DNA from: Corallococcus coralloides DSM 2259
GTDB taxonomy: Bacteria > Myxococcota > Myxococcia > Myxococcales > Myxococcaceae
Assembly (NCBI RefSeq): GCF_000255295.1
Contig: NC_017030.1
Location: 9,212,328-9,276,327, forward strand
Length of the DNA: 64,000 bases
Direction of reading: 5' to 3'
Below are positions 1 through 8,189 of this stretch, in pieces (positions within the stretch are counted from its first letter, which is position 1; every line of letters starts with the position of its first letter). Under the pieces are notes generated by a model, which was not told the origin of the DNA, made no database searches, and saw only the letters and a list, made by a program, of their open reading frames with translations. A program made the position numbers and the translations under genes.

Positions 1-19
1 CCTGGAGAAGCGCGACCGC

Positions 20-385
20 ATGAACGCGCCCACCGTCTACGAGGGCGAGGCCACCGGTGGCTCCGGCGCGCCCGACGAGGCCGTGAAGACCGGGGACGGC
101 CAGAAGTGGGACGTCCAGCAGAACACGCCCACCGAGCTGGGCGACACCCAGTCCCCCTCCGGCGCGGTGAACCAGAACCGCGATCCCAATGAGAAGGGCA
201 ACCTGGGCACCGAGGGCAACCTCGGCGGCACCGGCGGCTCCGGATCCACCAGCACCGAGGGCAAGAGCGACGTGAGCGACGTGAGCGACGAGGCCGGGTC
301 CGGCGCGCTCAACAGCGACGTGGACGCCCCGAGCACGGACACCTCCAAGGTGGAGACGGACGCCACGCCGGATCCCACGAACTAG
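20..385 (+). CDS. Acidic low-complexity hypothetical protein
   Basis: The product is a 121-residue protein rich in Gly, Ser, Thr, Asp and Glu with short internal repeats such as a repeated SDV and GNLG-type blocks. It has no signal peptide, membrane segment or recognisable fold, and is probably intrinsically disordered. A purine-rich GGAGAAG at 4-10 lies nine bases before the ATG, so this start is preferred, although the frame stays open to the first bases of the window and a longer N-terminus cannot be excluded. A strong hairpin follows the stop. Function unknown; the codon pattern fits a real myxobacterial gene, but such compositions also make chance ORFs. Confidence 0.6.
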   Translation: MNAPTVYEGEATGGSGAPDEAVKTGDGQKWDVQQNTPTELGDTQSPSGAVNQNRDPNEKGNLGTEGNLGGTGGSGSTSTEGKSDVSDVSDEAGSGALNSDVDAPSTDTSKVETDATPDPTN

Positions 386-409
386 TCATCGCGCCCCACG
401 CGAGGGCGG

Positions 410-447
410 ATACCCGGGAAAGCCCGCTCGCGGGCCGTCCCGGGTAT
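410..447 (+). terminator. GC-rich hairpin after the acidic-protein gene
   Basis: Ten-base arms ATACCCGGGA (410-419) and TCCCGGGTAT (438-447) are perfectly complementary. An inner stem GCCCGC/GCGGGC (422-427 and 430-435) extends the helix. There is only a weak T-containing tail, as is usual for intrinsic terminators in very GC-rich genomes. Confidence 0.65.
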
Positions 448-475
448 TCGTCTGTCCAGCCCGCGCCGCGCCAAC

Positions 476-481
476 TAGAGT
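476..481 (+). promoter_or_regulatory. TAGAGT -10-like box close to a start codon
   Basis: TAGAGT ends eight bases before the ATG at 490. No Shine-Dalgarno sequence lies between them. If this is a -10 element, transcription would begin at or next to the start codon. See the finding on short leaders. Confidence 0.35.
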
Positions 482-489
482 GAGCACCA

Positions 490-1857
490 ATGACTGGTGC
501 TCCCTTCGTGGCCCTCATCGCCCTGCTTCACTCCCAGTCCTCCACCATCGAGGAGGTCCCCAATGATCCGCAGCAGGAGTCGTACTCCGCGCCGGAATCC
601 TCAGGGGGCTCGGAAGACTCGGGAGGCATCGGGTTCCGGGCGCTCCTGGAGGTGGGGCCGCTGAGCTTCCCGTCCGGGACGCGGGGCGGGAAGCAGGACC
701 TGTTCGGCTACGCGTACCCGTCCCTGGGCGTGGATGGCGGCGAGGACTTCGCCTTCATGCTGGGCGCGCCGCTGCGCTTCCGGCTCTTGGACAGCGAGCC
801 GAAGCAGAAGGACGGCGACTACGGCGCGTGGCTGCGGCGCGAGGACTGGGACGAGCGCAGTGACTACGGCCAGGTGGTGCGCCTGCTGCGCATTGGCGAC
901 GAGTCCGGCCGCTTCGGGCTGCGCGTGCAGCCGTTCCTGGAGGAGTCGCTGGGGCGCGGCTACCTGGTGAACCGCTACGACAACCAGCTCAACCCGAACT
1001 ACCACCCGGCGGGCGGCACGCTGTCGTTCACTGCGGGGCCCGCGCGCGTGCAGCTGCTGGCCAGCGACGTGCTCGCCGCGCGCGTGTTCTCCGGCGAGCT
1101 GCTGCTGGACATCGGCCGCATCGCCAGCGACAGCGAGGGGAACTTCGACCGCTACCTGGTGCGCGCCTCGGCGGCGCACGACTTCGGCGAAGCGGGCGGG
1201 GTGACGCCGGAGGCCACGGTGGCGTCGGTGGGCGGCGAGTTCGCCATGTACAAGGGTGAGCGGCTGCGTTCGTGGGCCCTGGTCGCCGGCGGCGCGCGGC
1301 TCAACGAGGGCGCGCAGGACGTGGGCGCCCTCATTGGCGTCGCGTTCGAGGGCAACTTCAAGGGCACGCAGATCAGCGTCACCGCGCAGGGGCGCCGGCA
1401 GGGCGGTGGCTTCCGCTTCGGCTACTTCGGCGCGGGCTACGAGCTGTCGCGCTTCTCCGCCGTGGGCCTCTCCGAGGAGCCCCAGTCCGACCAGCGCGTG
1501 CCCAAGGACTTCTCCGGCTACCTGGAGGTGTCCGTGGCGCGAGGCGACGGACCGGACTCCCCGGAGGTGGTGGCCAGCGGCGCCGTGGAGTACTCCGCCT
1601 TCGGCCGCGCGGACGGCGACCTGTCCCTGAGCTTCAGCACGCCGGGCGGCGAGTCGCGAGGCATCGCGCGCGTAATCGTGGTGGGCCTGGGTGACAAGCC
1701 CCGCTACTCGGTGGCCGCGGAGTTCCGCCAGCGCGTGCTGCCCGCCATGTACGTCTGGGGCGCGGGCTCCACCCAGACCTTCCCGCAGCCGGACGGCACG
1801 CTGGTGCAAGGCGTGAGCGTCGGCGCGGGCGTGGGCGTGGACTTCGCCCGCCGCTAG
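490..1857 (+). CDS. Putative outer-membrane beta-barrel protein
   Basis: 455 residues. A short hydrophobic N-terminus (about residues 4-16) may act as a signal peptide, followed by an acidic Ser/Gly/Glu segment. From about residue 50 onward the protein shows alternating hydrophobic/polar strands rich in Gly, Tyr and Arg, typical of outer-membrane barrels, and it ends in VDFARR rather than the usual aromatic residue. No family is recognised. The stop overlaps by four bases the end of the convergent phospholipase D gene. The barrel assignment is inferred from strand-like periodicity and composition only. Confidence 0.6.
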   Translation: MTGAPFVALIALLHSQSSTIEEVPNDPQQESYSAPESSGGSEDSGGIGFRALLEVGPLSFPSGTRGGKQDLFGYAYPSLGVDGGEDFAFMLGAPLRFRLLDSEPKQKDGDYGAWLRREDWDERSDYGQVVRLLRIGDESGRFGLRVQPFLEESLGRGYLVNRYDNQLNPNYHPAGGTLSFTAGPARVQLLASDVLAARVFSGELLLDIGRIASDSEGNFDRYLVRASAAHDFGEAGGVTPEATVASVGGEFAMYKGERLRSWALVAGGARLNEGAQDVGALIGVAFEGNFKGTQISVTAQGRRQGGGFRFGYFGAGYELSRFSAVGLSEEPQSDQRVPKDFSGYLEVSVARGDGPDSPEVVASGAVEYSAFGRADGDLSLSFSTPGGESRGIARVIVVGLGDKPRYSVAAEFRQRVLPAMYVWGAGSTQTFPQPDGTLVQGVSVGAGVGVDFARR

Positions 1858-3476
1858 TTCCCCACCGTCCCGCCCTCTTCCTGGACGGGGGCACACGGCA
1901 GGATGGCGCTGTGCCGCCGGGCGGTCTCGCACGACTTGCCCACGAGCAGGCGCGACAAGAGGCGCACGCCGGAGGCGAAGAGGCCGTCGTCGCCCTTGTG
2001 CAGGGCCTCGAAGAGGGACTCGTCCAGCACCGACTCCTCCGGGTCGATGAGGAACTCCTCCGGCTCCAGCGGCTTGAAGAGCGGGTTCTGGTCGAACACC
2101 GTCTCCAGCGGGTGAGGACGCAGCCGGTGCTGTCCCGCGAGGGCCAGCCCGTCCAACGTCTCCACCATGTGGTTCGCGTCCACCAGCGGGCGCAGCGCGG
2201 CCACGCCGGCCAGGCCCACGTGCTCCGCCATCAGCGACACGCGCACGCGGCGGATGGCGCGCGACACGGCGTCGCCGGGGCTTTCCGCCTCCCAGCTCAG
2301 GTTGAGCTCCGAATCCAACCCCAGGCTGCGGTTGGTCGTGTTCGCGGAGCCGATGGTCATGAAGGTGTCATCCACGATGAGCACCTTCGAGTGGATGTAC
2401 GTGAAGACGTCCGAGCCGTCCTCGTCCTTCGCCGCCGAGCCGTACACCGCGAAGCCGTGGCCCGTCTCGGAGGCCACCTCGCGCAGCGCGCGCAGCAGGC
2501 GCACCTGGGCCACGCCCATGGCGATCTGCTCGCGCAGCGCCTCCGGCTGACGGGGCAGCACCAGCATCACCTGGAGCCGGGGCCGTCCAGCCGCGCGCAT
2601 GCGCTTGACGAGCGCGTCGTAGATGGCGCGTGAAGAGAAGTACTGGTTCTCGATGTAGATGAAGCGCTCGGCCGCGGCGATGGCGTCCACGTACAGCGCG
2701 CGGATCTCCTGCACCTCCGCTTGCGGAGGCAGGAGGGTCTTGCCGAAGGTGCGGCTGATGGCCACCGGGCCCGGAGGCGCGGGCATCGTCGCTTCGAAAG
2801 TCAGGTCGTCGCGGTTCACGGGCTCCAGGTGGAGCTCGCCTCCGCCCGAGTGCGCCCAGCGCGCCTCGAACAGCTCCGCGAGCGGCTTCACCGCGGGGCC
2901 TGTCAGCACCGTCTGCACGTCGTGGTAGGGCCCGTGCGGGTCGCGGCCGGAGTCGCAGCGCATCTTCGAGCGCGCGGGGTGGTCCCGGTCGTCCCAGCGA
3001 CAGTCACACACGTCCATGCCGCCGGTGAACGCCATCACGCCGTCCACGACGACGAGCTTCTGGTGATGAGCGCCGTAGAGCGGACTGGAGGAATCGAAGC
3101 GGAAGCGCAGCCGCTCGTTCGTCGTCCAGTTGAAGAGCAGGTTCTGCATCCACTCGCGCTCCATGGCGAGCAGCATGCTGAAGTCCCACGCGAGGATGTA
3201 GACGTGCAGCTCCGGGTTCTCCCGGCACATCTGATCCAACAGTGGCAGCAGCCGGACTTCTCCTCCCTTGGCCTCCTCCAGGTCCTCACCGCGCAGCAAC
3301 GTCACGTCGCTGTCGAACTGCCAACCGGTGATGACGATGGAGCGGCGGGCCTTCCGGATGGCCCGATACAGCTCCCGGTAGTAGTCCCGGGCGTCCACCA
3401 GCACGCCCGCGTCATGCGTTTCCGTCCGCGTCCAGCAGTTGCGTCCGGGGATGAGAATGGGTTTCACGTCGGTCAC
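1854..3476 (-). CDS. Phospholipase D-family protein (cardiolipin synthase-like)
   Basis: 540 residues with two HKD catalytic motifs: H138-x-K140-x4-D145 (HHQKLVVVD) and H362-x-K364-x4-D369 (HSKVLIVDD), the latter followed by GSANTTNRS. This is the two-domain architecture of PLD superfamily phosphodiesterases and transphosphatidylases such as cardiolipin synthases. No signal peptide or N-terminal membrane helices are visible, unlike classical ClsA, so a cytosolic or peripheral enzyme (phospholipase D/ClsB-like) is more likely. The start is GTG. About 110 residues follow the second HKD region, longer than minimal family members. The gene converges with the barrel-protein gene. Substrate unknown. 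Confidence 0.88.
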   Translation of the reverse strand: MTDVKPILIPGRNCWTRTETHDAGVLVDARDYYRELYRAIRKARRSIVITGWQFDSDVTLLRGEDLEEAKGGEVRLLPLLDQMCRENPELHVYILAWDFSMLLAMEREWMQNLLFNWTTNERLRFRFDSSSPLYGAHHQKLVVVDGVMAFTGGMDVCDCRWDDRDHPARSKMRCDSGRDPHGPYHDVQTVLTGPAVKPLAELFEARWAHSGGGELHLEPVNRDDLTFEATMPAPPGPVAISRTFGKTLLPPQAEVQEIRALYVDAIAAAERFIYIENQYFSSRAIYDALVKRMRAAGRPRLQVMLVLPRQPEALREQIAMGVAQVRLLRALREVASETGHGFAVYGSAAKDEDGSDVFTYIHSKVLIVDDTFMTIGSANTTNRSLGLDSELNLSWEAESPGDAVSRAIRRVRVSLMAEHVGLAGVAALRPLVDANHMVETLDGLALAGQHRLRPHPLETVFDQNPLFKPLEPEEFLIDPEESVLDESLFEALHKGDDGLFASGVRLLSRLLVGKSCETARRHSAILPCAPVQEEGGTVGN

Positions 3477-3527
3477 CTGGCCCTGGAGTGGATCCCTGTT
3501 GTCGTCCGCGCCCGGCCGGCGGAAGCA

Positions 3528-3764
3528 TCACCCCACGAACACAATGTGCTTCCCGGTCGCCAGCGTCATGTCCGTGGAGGAAACCACCCTGGCCACCTTG
3601 CGAGCCTCGCCACCCACGGTGTCGAAGGCCGCGGCGATCAGGTCACCGAGCGTCACCTGCACGCGCTTCGCCTGCTTGCCAGCGTTGGACACGGCCTTGA
3701 CCGTCTTCGCCTTCACCTGACGGGCCTTGCGCTGGATGGTCTGCTTCTGGGTCTTGGTCGCCAT
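3528..3764 (-). CDS. Small basic Lys-rich protein (78 aa)
   Basis: The frame is open far upstream, but only the last 78 residues look like a real protein. They begin MATKTQKQTIQRKARQ and contain many Lys, Arg, Gln and Ala in the first 35 residues, then an amphipathic segment (VTLGDLIAAAFDTVGGEA). The basic N-terminus suggests nucleic-acid binding or a phasin-like helical protein; no family is recognised. ATG at 3762-3764 is preceded by a G-rich repeat tract starting about 40 bases upstream in the same transcription direction, so expression may depend on that tract. Confidence 0.6.
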   Translation of the reverse strand: MATKTQKQTIQRKARQVKAKTVKAVSNAGKQAKRVQVTLGDLIAAAFDTVGGEARKVARVVSSTDMTLATGKHIVFVG

Positions 3765-3802
3765 GGTCTTCGTTCTCCGAGGATGAAGTGTCTGCGTGAT
3801 GT

Positions 3803-4097
3803 GCCGTACCGCCCCGTACCGCCCGTCCTGCCGTGCTGCCCCTGCCCCGTCCCGCCCGTACTGCCCCGTGCTGCCCCGACCCGCCCTGCCCCGTACCGCC
3901 GTGCTGCCCCGCCGCCCTGCCCGCCCGTACCGCCCCGACCCGCCCTGCCCCGTACCGCCCCGTCCTGCCTTGCTGCCCCGACCCGCCCTGCCCCGTACCG
4001 CCCCGTGCTGCCCCGACCCGCCCTGCCCCGTACCGCCCCGTGCTGCCCCGTCCTGCCCCGCCGCCCTGCCCGCCCACCGTCCCGCCCGTCCTGCCCT
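3803..4097. repeat. C-rich/G-rich pentamer-based tandem repeat
   Basis: About 295 bases made almost wholly of the words CCGCC, CCGTA, CCCTG, CCCGA and TGCTG. The clearest higher-order unit is 35 bases: CCCCGACCCG, CCCTGCCCCG, TACCGCCCCG and TGCTG in that order. Two exact tandem copies lie at 3976-4010 and 4011-4045, with degenerate copies before them. The minus strand carries dense GGGG/GGG runs, so transcripts made toward the basic-protein gene would be G-rich and could form G-quadruplexes. All six frames are nearly free of stops, so the apparent proteins across it are artefacts. Confidence 0.9.
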
Positions 4098-4468
4098 CAG
4101 ACCCAAGAGCAACTGCCGTGCCGTCGCCCAACCCGGCGTTTTCCGAGGGAACAAAGCCTGAGAACCCCCTGTCGCCCCGGGCAGGACTGTCTTTCTTTCA
4201 GCCCGGCTCCAGGTAGTTCCGCCCTCTTTCCTGCCCTCCGGTGCCATGCACACCCCGGCGCACGTCAGGCGTGGGACGGAGCTGTCCGACGCTGGGACAG
4301 CACACCGTCCACGCAGGGGTGGATGTGCGAGGACCTGGGAAGATTCAGGGACGGGGAACCCTGACGCGGGGCCGCCCGGGGAGGAGGGGGCCATCCAGGC
4401 GTCAGGGTGGGGATTCCGCGGACGGCGCCTGCCTCAAGGGCGGCGCGCATCCGTCACGACTCACACGG
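4098..4468. other. Intergenic stretch without a supported gene
   Basis: No frame here has convincing coding character. It holds a hairpin at 4359-4407, and a second inverted repeat near 4281-4301 (GCTGTCC and GGGACAGC arms). Any promoter for the minus-strand 78-residue protein would lie here or inside the adjacent repeat tract. Confidence 0.6.
4359..4407 (-). terminator. Inverted repeat downstream of the secreted-protein gene
   Basis: CCCTGACGC (4359-4367) pairs with GCGTCAGGG (4399-4407), with a GC-rich 31-base loop. It lies about 60 bases beyond the stop of the minus-strand sigma/anti-sigma operon and is a plausible end for that transcript. Confidence 0.45.
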
Positions 4469-4921
4469 CTACTTCGACGGCGGCACCAGGACGAGGATGA
4501 GCTCGCCACCCACGTGCTTGCCGGCCTTCTGGTACACGGCGCCCTGGCGGCCCAGCTCCACCTCCACGGAGGACTGGTTCGGGATGATGACGCGCAGCGT
4601 GGCGCTGCCGTCCTTCATGCCCAGCAGCTGGAGCGACGCGTTCGTCCCGTTGGGGAGCTTCACTTCCGTGGGCTTCTGGGCGCCCACCTCCACGGTGTCC
4701 AGCGACATGCGCTTGAAGGAGGTGAAGCTGAAGTTCTGCTTCTGGAACGCCTCCTTCATCTTGGAGAGCTCCGGGGGCTCCACCGCGGTGCCCTTGTTGG
4801 AGGCCAGCACCACCTCCACCTGCACCTTCACCTTCTGCTCCTGGGCGGAGGCGACCGCCGGCCCCATCACCAGGCCCACGGCGAACAGCAGTGCCAGCAC
4901 CGCCCACGTCGGCTTCGTCAT
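4469..4921 (-). CDS. Secreted hypothetical protein, third gene of the ECF sigma operon
   Basis: 150 residues with a clear signal peptide: hydrophobic residues about 5-22, and AVASA before a likely cleavage near residue 26. The mature part is a small beta-rich domain (VKVQVEVVLASN, then VELGRQGAVYQ) with no recognised family. Its ATG overlaps the stop of the anti-sigma gene (ATGA at 4918-4921), so the two are translationally coupled. Sigma factor, anti-sigma factor and this exported protein therefore form one unit, and a role in sensing or answering envelope stress is inferred from position only. Confidence 0.8.
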   Translation of the reverse strand: MTKPTWAVLALLFAVGLVMGPAVASAQEQKVKVQVEVVLASNKGTAVEPPELSKMKEAFQKQNFSFTSFKRMSLDTVEVGAQKPTEVKLPNGTNASLQLLGMKDGSATLRVIIPNQSSVEVELGRQGAVYQKAGKHVGGELILVLVPPSK

Positions 4922-5574
4922 AGCGCTCCTCCGGTGGGCCGGGGCGGGACGGACGGAGCCGGCGTCGGCTGTCCTTCCTGGCCATCCGGCGTCACGCTCG
5001 AATCCTGGGACTCCACCGCGCCCGGCTTCTTCTCCTTCACGGGCTCCGGGGCCTGCTCCTGCTCGTCCACCATCCAGATGATGGAGCCGCCGCCTTCGGT
5101 CTCCATCACCACCGGGGCCACGCGGGCGCCCTGGTAGGACTGGATGGACTTCACCGTCATGCGCTCGGCGGCGTAGCCCTCCGGCGCGTTGTCGCGCAGC
5201 ACCAGCGGCAGCGCCACCAGCATCACCACCGCGGCGGTGGCCAGCGACGAAATCATCGCGGTGCGCTGGTAGAGGAACATCTCCGACAGGGCCAGCCGCA
5301 TCCGCTCGATGAGGGGCGGCTTCTCCGGCGTCACCCGGGCCATGACCTTCTGGGCGAAGTCCTTGAAGTCGACGTCGTCCACCGCCATGTCCAGGCCGAC
5401 CCGGAGCAACCCGGACTCAGCGCGCAGGTCCGCCGCGCGGCCCGTGCAATCCCGGCAGGCGGCCAGGTGCCGCTCCACGTTGACGCGCTCCCCGGGAGCG
5501 AGTTCACCGTCGATGTAGGGAGACAGGAGCGGTACGAAACGCTCACACGCGGGATTTCCGGCCATACTCTTCAC
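4918..5574 (-). CDS. Membrane-anchored zinc-finger anti-sigma factor
   Basis: 218 residues. Residues 36-43 carry the ZAS motif H36-x3-C40-x2-C43 (HLAACRDC) of zinc-binding anti-sigma factors, in the cytoplasmic N-terminal part expected to clasp the ECF sigma factor encoded just upstream. A single transmembrane helix follows at about residues 106-126. The rest is a Pro/Glu-rich periplasmic tail. The start could be residue 1 or the Met at residue 4. It lies 76 bases after the sigma gene and overlaps the next gene by four bases. Signal-dependent release or cleavage is the known mode for this family; the signal is unknown. Confidence 0.88.
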   Translation of the reverse strand: MKSMAGNPACERFVPLLSPYIDGELAPGERVNVERHLAACRDCTGRAADLRAESGLLRVGLDMAVDDVDFKDFAQKVMARVTPEKPPLIERMRLALSEMFLYQRTAMISSLATAAVVMLVALPLVLRDNAPEGYAAERMTVKSIQSYQGARVAPVVMETEGGGSIIWMVDEQEQAPEPVKEKKPGAVESQDSSVTPDGQEGQPTPAPSVPPRPTGGAL

Positions 5575-5650
5575 CCTGCGGGCTGGTGGGAATTCGTCGG
5601 TGGGGACGCGACGGGCCCCTCGGATATTCGAGGAGGCCTTTCTGGCGTCC

Positions 5651-6265
5651 TCATTCGTTGCCCACCCCGCTCTTGGCTTCGTCCAGCTCCAGATAATCCC
5701 CCAGGATTTTCTGCACCTTGGCGCGCGCGTGGAAGAGCCGGCTCATCACCGTGCCCTTGGGGATGTCCAGCGTGCGGGCCAGGTCCTCGTAGGACATTCC
5801 CTCGATTTCGCGCAGCAGGAGGATGGCGCGGTGCTTCTCCGGCACCGTGGCCAGCGCTTCCTGGATCTTCTCCGCCAGCTCCTTGCGCAGGGCGCTCTTC
5901 TGGGGATTGGTCCCCAGGCGGCTGCCGAGCGCGCCGATGCGGGCCTCGGAGAGGTCCACGTCCTGCGTCTCGTCGAACTCCACGGGCTCGCCGCCGCCGC
6001 GGCGCTTGCGCAGCACGTCGATGCAGATGTTGGACGTGATGCGGTAGAGCCACGTGTAGAAGGACGCGTCGCCCTTGAAGTGGTCCAGGTACTTGTAGAC
6101 CTTGACGAACGCCTCCTGGGAGACGTCCATCGCCTCCTCCTTGTCCTTCAGCATTCCGAGCGCGACGGCATACACCTTGCGCTGGTAACGCTCGACGAGG
6201 AGCTTGAAGGCGCGCTGGTCCCCGCTGCGGACGCGCTTGACGAGTGTGAGGTCGTCGGTGGCCAA
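5651..6265 (-). CDS. ECF-type RNA polymerase sigma factor (RpoE1-like)
   Basis: About 204 residues if translation starts at the TTG codon at 6263-6265 (LATDDLTLVKRVRSGD), which gives the usual ECF length; the frame is open further upstream but the extra sequence looks non-coding. Region 2 (about residues 20-85) includes the -10 recognition segment TWLYRITSN and C-terminal LRKRR. Region 4 (about 130-185) carries the helix-turn-helix MSYEDLARTLDIPKGTVMSRL. The sequence resembles the myxobacterial RpoE1 group, from memory only. It is followed by its zinc-finger anti-sigma factor on the same strand, a standard sigma/anti-sigma pair. Confidence 0.9.
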   Translation of the reverse strand: MATDDLTLVKRVRSGDQRAFKLLVERYQRKVYAVALGMLKDKEEAMDVSQEAFVKVYKYLDHFKGDASFYTWLYRITSNICIDVLRKRRGGGEPVEFDETQDVDLSEARIGALGSRLGTNPQKSALRKELAEKIQEALATVPEKHRAILLLREIEGMSYEDLARTLDIPKGTVMSRLFHARAKVQKILGDYLELDEAKSGVGNE

Positions 6266-6326
6266 GTGCGCGGCACCGTAGCACAGGCCGCGCCAAGCCC
6301 AAGGCTTTCGACGCGCCCCGTCGCTC

Positions 6327-7613
6327 CTAGAGGGAGCTGACGAGCGCGACGGCCGCCAGGGCCAGGCCCACCATGGCCAGCACCGCTCCGAAGACCATGC
6401 GGTCCCACTGGGCCTGGGAGACGGAGGAGTCCTCCGTGTCCTCTCCGGCCCGGAAGGCGTGGAGCACGTTCCAGAACATGCGGCCGCCCAGCCGGCGGTC
6501 CGAGCCATGGCGGTCCCGGGGGTCGTCGTTCTGGAGGGGGCGCCCCTGGGCGTCCCGGCGCACGAAGGGGCCGGGCAGGGGCTGGTAGAGGCCGGGGGTG
6601 AGCGGGGCGGCCTGCTCGGAGTGGCGCACGTCGGGCGGGGGCTCCAGCCGGACGGCGTCCGCGCGCTCGCGGGCCTCCTGCGGCGTGGGCGCGTCCATCA
6701 CCCACTTCCCGGCCTCCACGCCGCTCTGCCCGGTGTGGGCGTCCTGGAGGCCGGCGAAGCCCTGGTCCTTGAGGGCCTGCTCGAAGGCGGCCTTGCCCTC
6801 TGGAGCGGGCGGGTGCTGCGCGGCGGCCTCCGCGTAGGCGGCGAAGAAGGCCCACAGGCGGGCCACCCGGTCCGACGAGGGCAGCGACGAGGGCCGCACC
6901 TGCGCGGCCAGCAGCGCCCCGTCCGACGCGAAGCGCTTGCCCACCGCCAGGTGGCTCTCCAGGTCGTTCAAGTCGGAGGGGATGAGCGCCTCCACGTCCA
7001 GCACCGGCCCGCGCGCCTCGCCCGCGCCCAGGTAGGGGCTGGCGGTGGTGGGGGCGGAGCCGGGCGTGCGGAAGCCGTCGTTGCCCTTGCGCCGGGGCCC
7101 CTGCGGGGTCGTCGTGCCGGAGGACTCGAAGCCCGTGCCGGCGTCCGCGCGGGGCGCGCGTGTCGTCCCGCCGCCCCTGTCGGTGCGCGGGGGCAGCGGG
7201 CCCCGGTTGGGAACGCCCACGCGGGCCGAGCGCGCGCCTACATCCCGCGACGTGCCGTCCGCGTCGCCGCCCTCCGGGGCGTCACCGGTCTCCAGGCCTT
7301 CGTCGCCGGGGAGGCCGTGCTCGCCGCCGGTCTCCAGCCCCTCGCCGCCGGGGAGCCCTTCCGCGCCGGGTTCTCCTCCCGGCTCCAGACGCGCGCCGCC
7401 GTCGGCCTCCGGCGGAAGCCCCACGGGCGGGGCCCCGATGCGGGTGCGGTCACCGGGCGAGGTGGTGGGGGTGGAGGTCTCCATCCCGTCATCGCGGAAG
7501 GGAGACGCCGGCGACGGGGTCGAGGGCCCCGAGGGCCTGCCGCCAGAGCGGGGCCCACCAGAGCCTTGAGGACCTCCTGTGCGGGGGCCGCGGATGTCGC
7601 CGACGTTTCCCAT
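6327..7613 (-). CDS. Tail-anchored protein with low-complexity N-terminal half
   Basis: About 428 residues from the Met beginning MGNVGDIRGP; a start 13 codons upstream (7652) is possible. Roughly the first 200 residues are Gly/Pro/Thr/Glu-rich, with repeated GGEHGLPG and GDEGLETG-like blocks, and are likely disordered. The middle (about 215-400) is a predicted alpha-helical domain with many Ala and charged residues. The last 20 residues form a single hydrophobic helix (VFGAVLAMVGLALAAVALVS) at the extreme C-terminus, so the protein is probably inserted tail-first with the rest in the cytoplasm. Family and function are not recognised. Confidence 0.7.
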   Translation of the reverse strand: MGNVGDIRGPRTGGPQGSGGPRSGGRPSGPSTPSPASPFRDDGMETSTPTTSPGDRTRIGAPPVGLPPEADGGARLEPGGEPGAEGLPGGEGLETGGEHGLPGDEGLETGDAPEGGDADGTSRDVGARSARVGVPNRGPLPPRTDRGGGTTRAPRADAGTGFESSGTTTPQGPRRKGNDGFRTPGSAPTTASPYLGAGEARGPVLDVEALIPSDLNDLESHLAVGKRFASDGALLAAQVRPSSLPSSDRVARLWAFFAAYAEAAAQHPPAPEGKAAFEQALKDQGFAGLQDAHTGQSGVEAGKWVMDAPTPQEARERADAVRLEPPPDVRHSEQAAPLTPGLYQPLPGPFVRRDAQGRPLQNDDPRDRHGSDRRLGGRMFWNVLHAFRAGEDTEDSSVSQAQWDRMVFGAVLAMVGLALAAVALVSSL

Positions 7614-7658
7614 CACGGAGGATTCTCTCACAACGAGAACCCCGAGTTGCATGGGGGG

Positions 7659-8189
7659 CTACTCGCCCTCGTGCTCCACCTCCACGGGGGTCGTCATCCC
7701 GTTGGCATCCAGACGGACGCGGTACACGGCGTTGAGGCCGTCCCCGTCCGTGTCCGCGCGGGCGAAGCAGGACACCTCCGGTTCACCCACGGGGCTCTCC
7801 TCCACCCGCACCTCGTACTGGAGGTGAACGGCGGGGCCTGGGTCGAAGCCGATGCGGCGGAAGTCCTCGTGGTCCTTCGGGAAGGGCACGGCCTCGCCCC
7901 GCTGGGGCACGGGGGCGGGAGCGGGCGCGATGGACACGTAGTCGCCGTGCTCGTCGCGGAAGCCCTGCACCGCGTCGCACAGGGCCAGCACCTGGACGCG
8001 GGCCTCGGTGGCCACCTGCTCCGGGGAAACGGCTCCGGAGCCCTTCATCGCCGACAGCCGGACGATGAACAGGGCGGTGGCGACCACCGCCGCGAAGACG
8101 GTGACGGCGATGCCCGTGCGCACCGCCGTGTTGCGCGGGCGCGCGGGGCCGGGCTCTCCAGGCGACCCAGGCTCCGGAGCCGGGGACAT
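7659..8189 (-). CDS. Single-pass membrane protein with pilin-like C-terminal domain
   Basis: 176 residues from ATG at 8187-8189, which overlaps the hemF stop (TGATG), so translation is coupled. After a Pro-rich cytoplasmic N-terminus there is one membrane helix (about residues 25-47). The extracytoplasmic domain has a helix with a single Cys (LALCDAVQGFRDEHGDY) and a C-terminal part with SCFARADTDGDGLNAVYRVR. That last pattern resembles the globular part of type IV pilin-like proteins, but no prepilin peptidase site is visible. Function unknown. Confidence 0.65.
   Translation of the reverse strand: MSPAPEPGSPGEPGPARPRNTAVRTGIAVTVFAAVVATALFIVRLSAMKGSGAVSPEQVATEARVQVLALCDAVQGFRDEHGDYVSIAPAPAPVPQRGEAVPFPKDHEDFRRIGFDPGPAVHLQYEVRVEESPVGEPEVSCFARADTDGDGLNAVYRVRLDANGMTTPVEVEHEGE

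Noticed and set aside
3643-4131. Gly/Arg-rich repeat protein on the minus strand of the C-rich tract
   Set aside because: The tract is free of stops in all frames because of its word composition; reading it as protein needs no selection.
4281-4301. GCTGTCC/GGGACAGC inverted repeat as a member of the palindromic array family
   Set aside because: Arms lack AAACC, the centre is longer, and there is no linker or 67-base neighbour.
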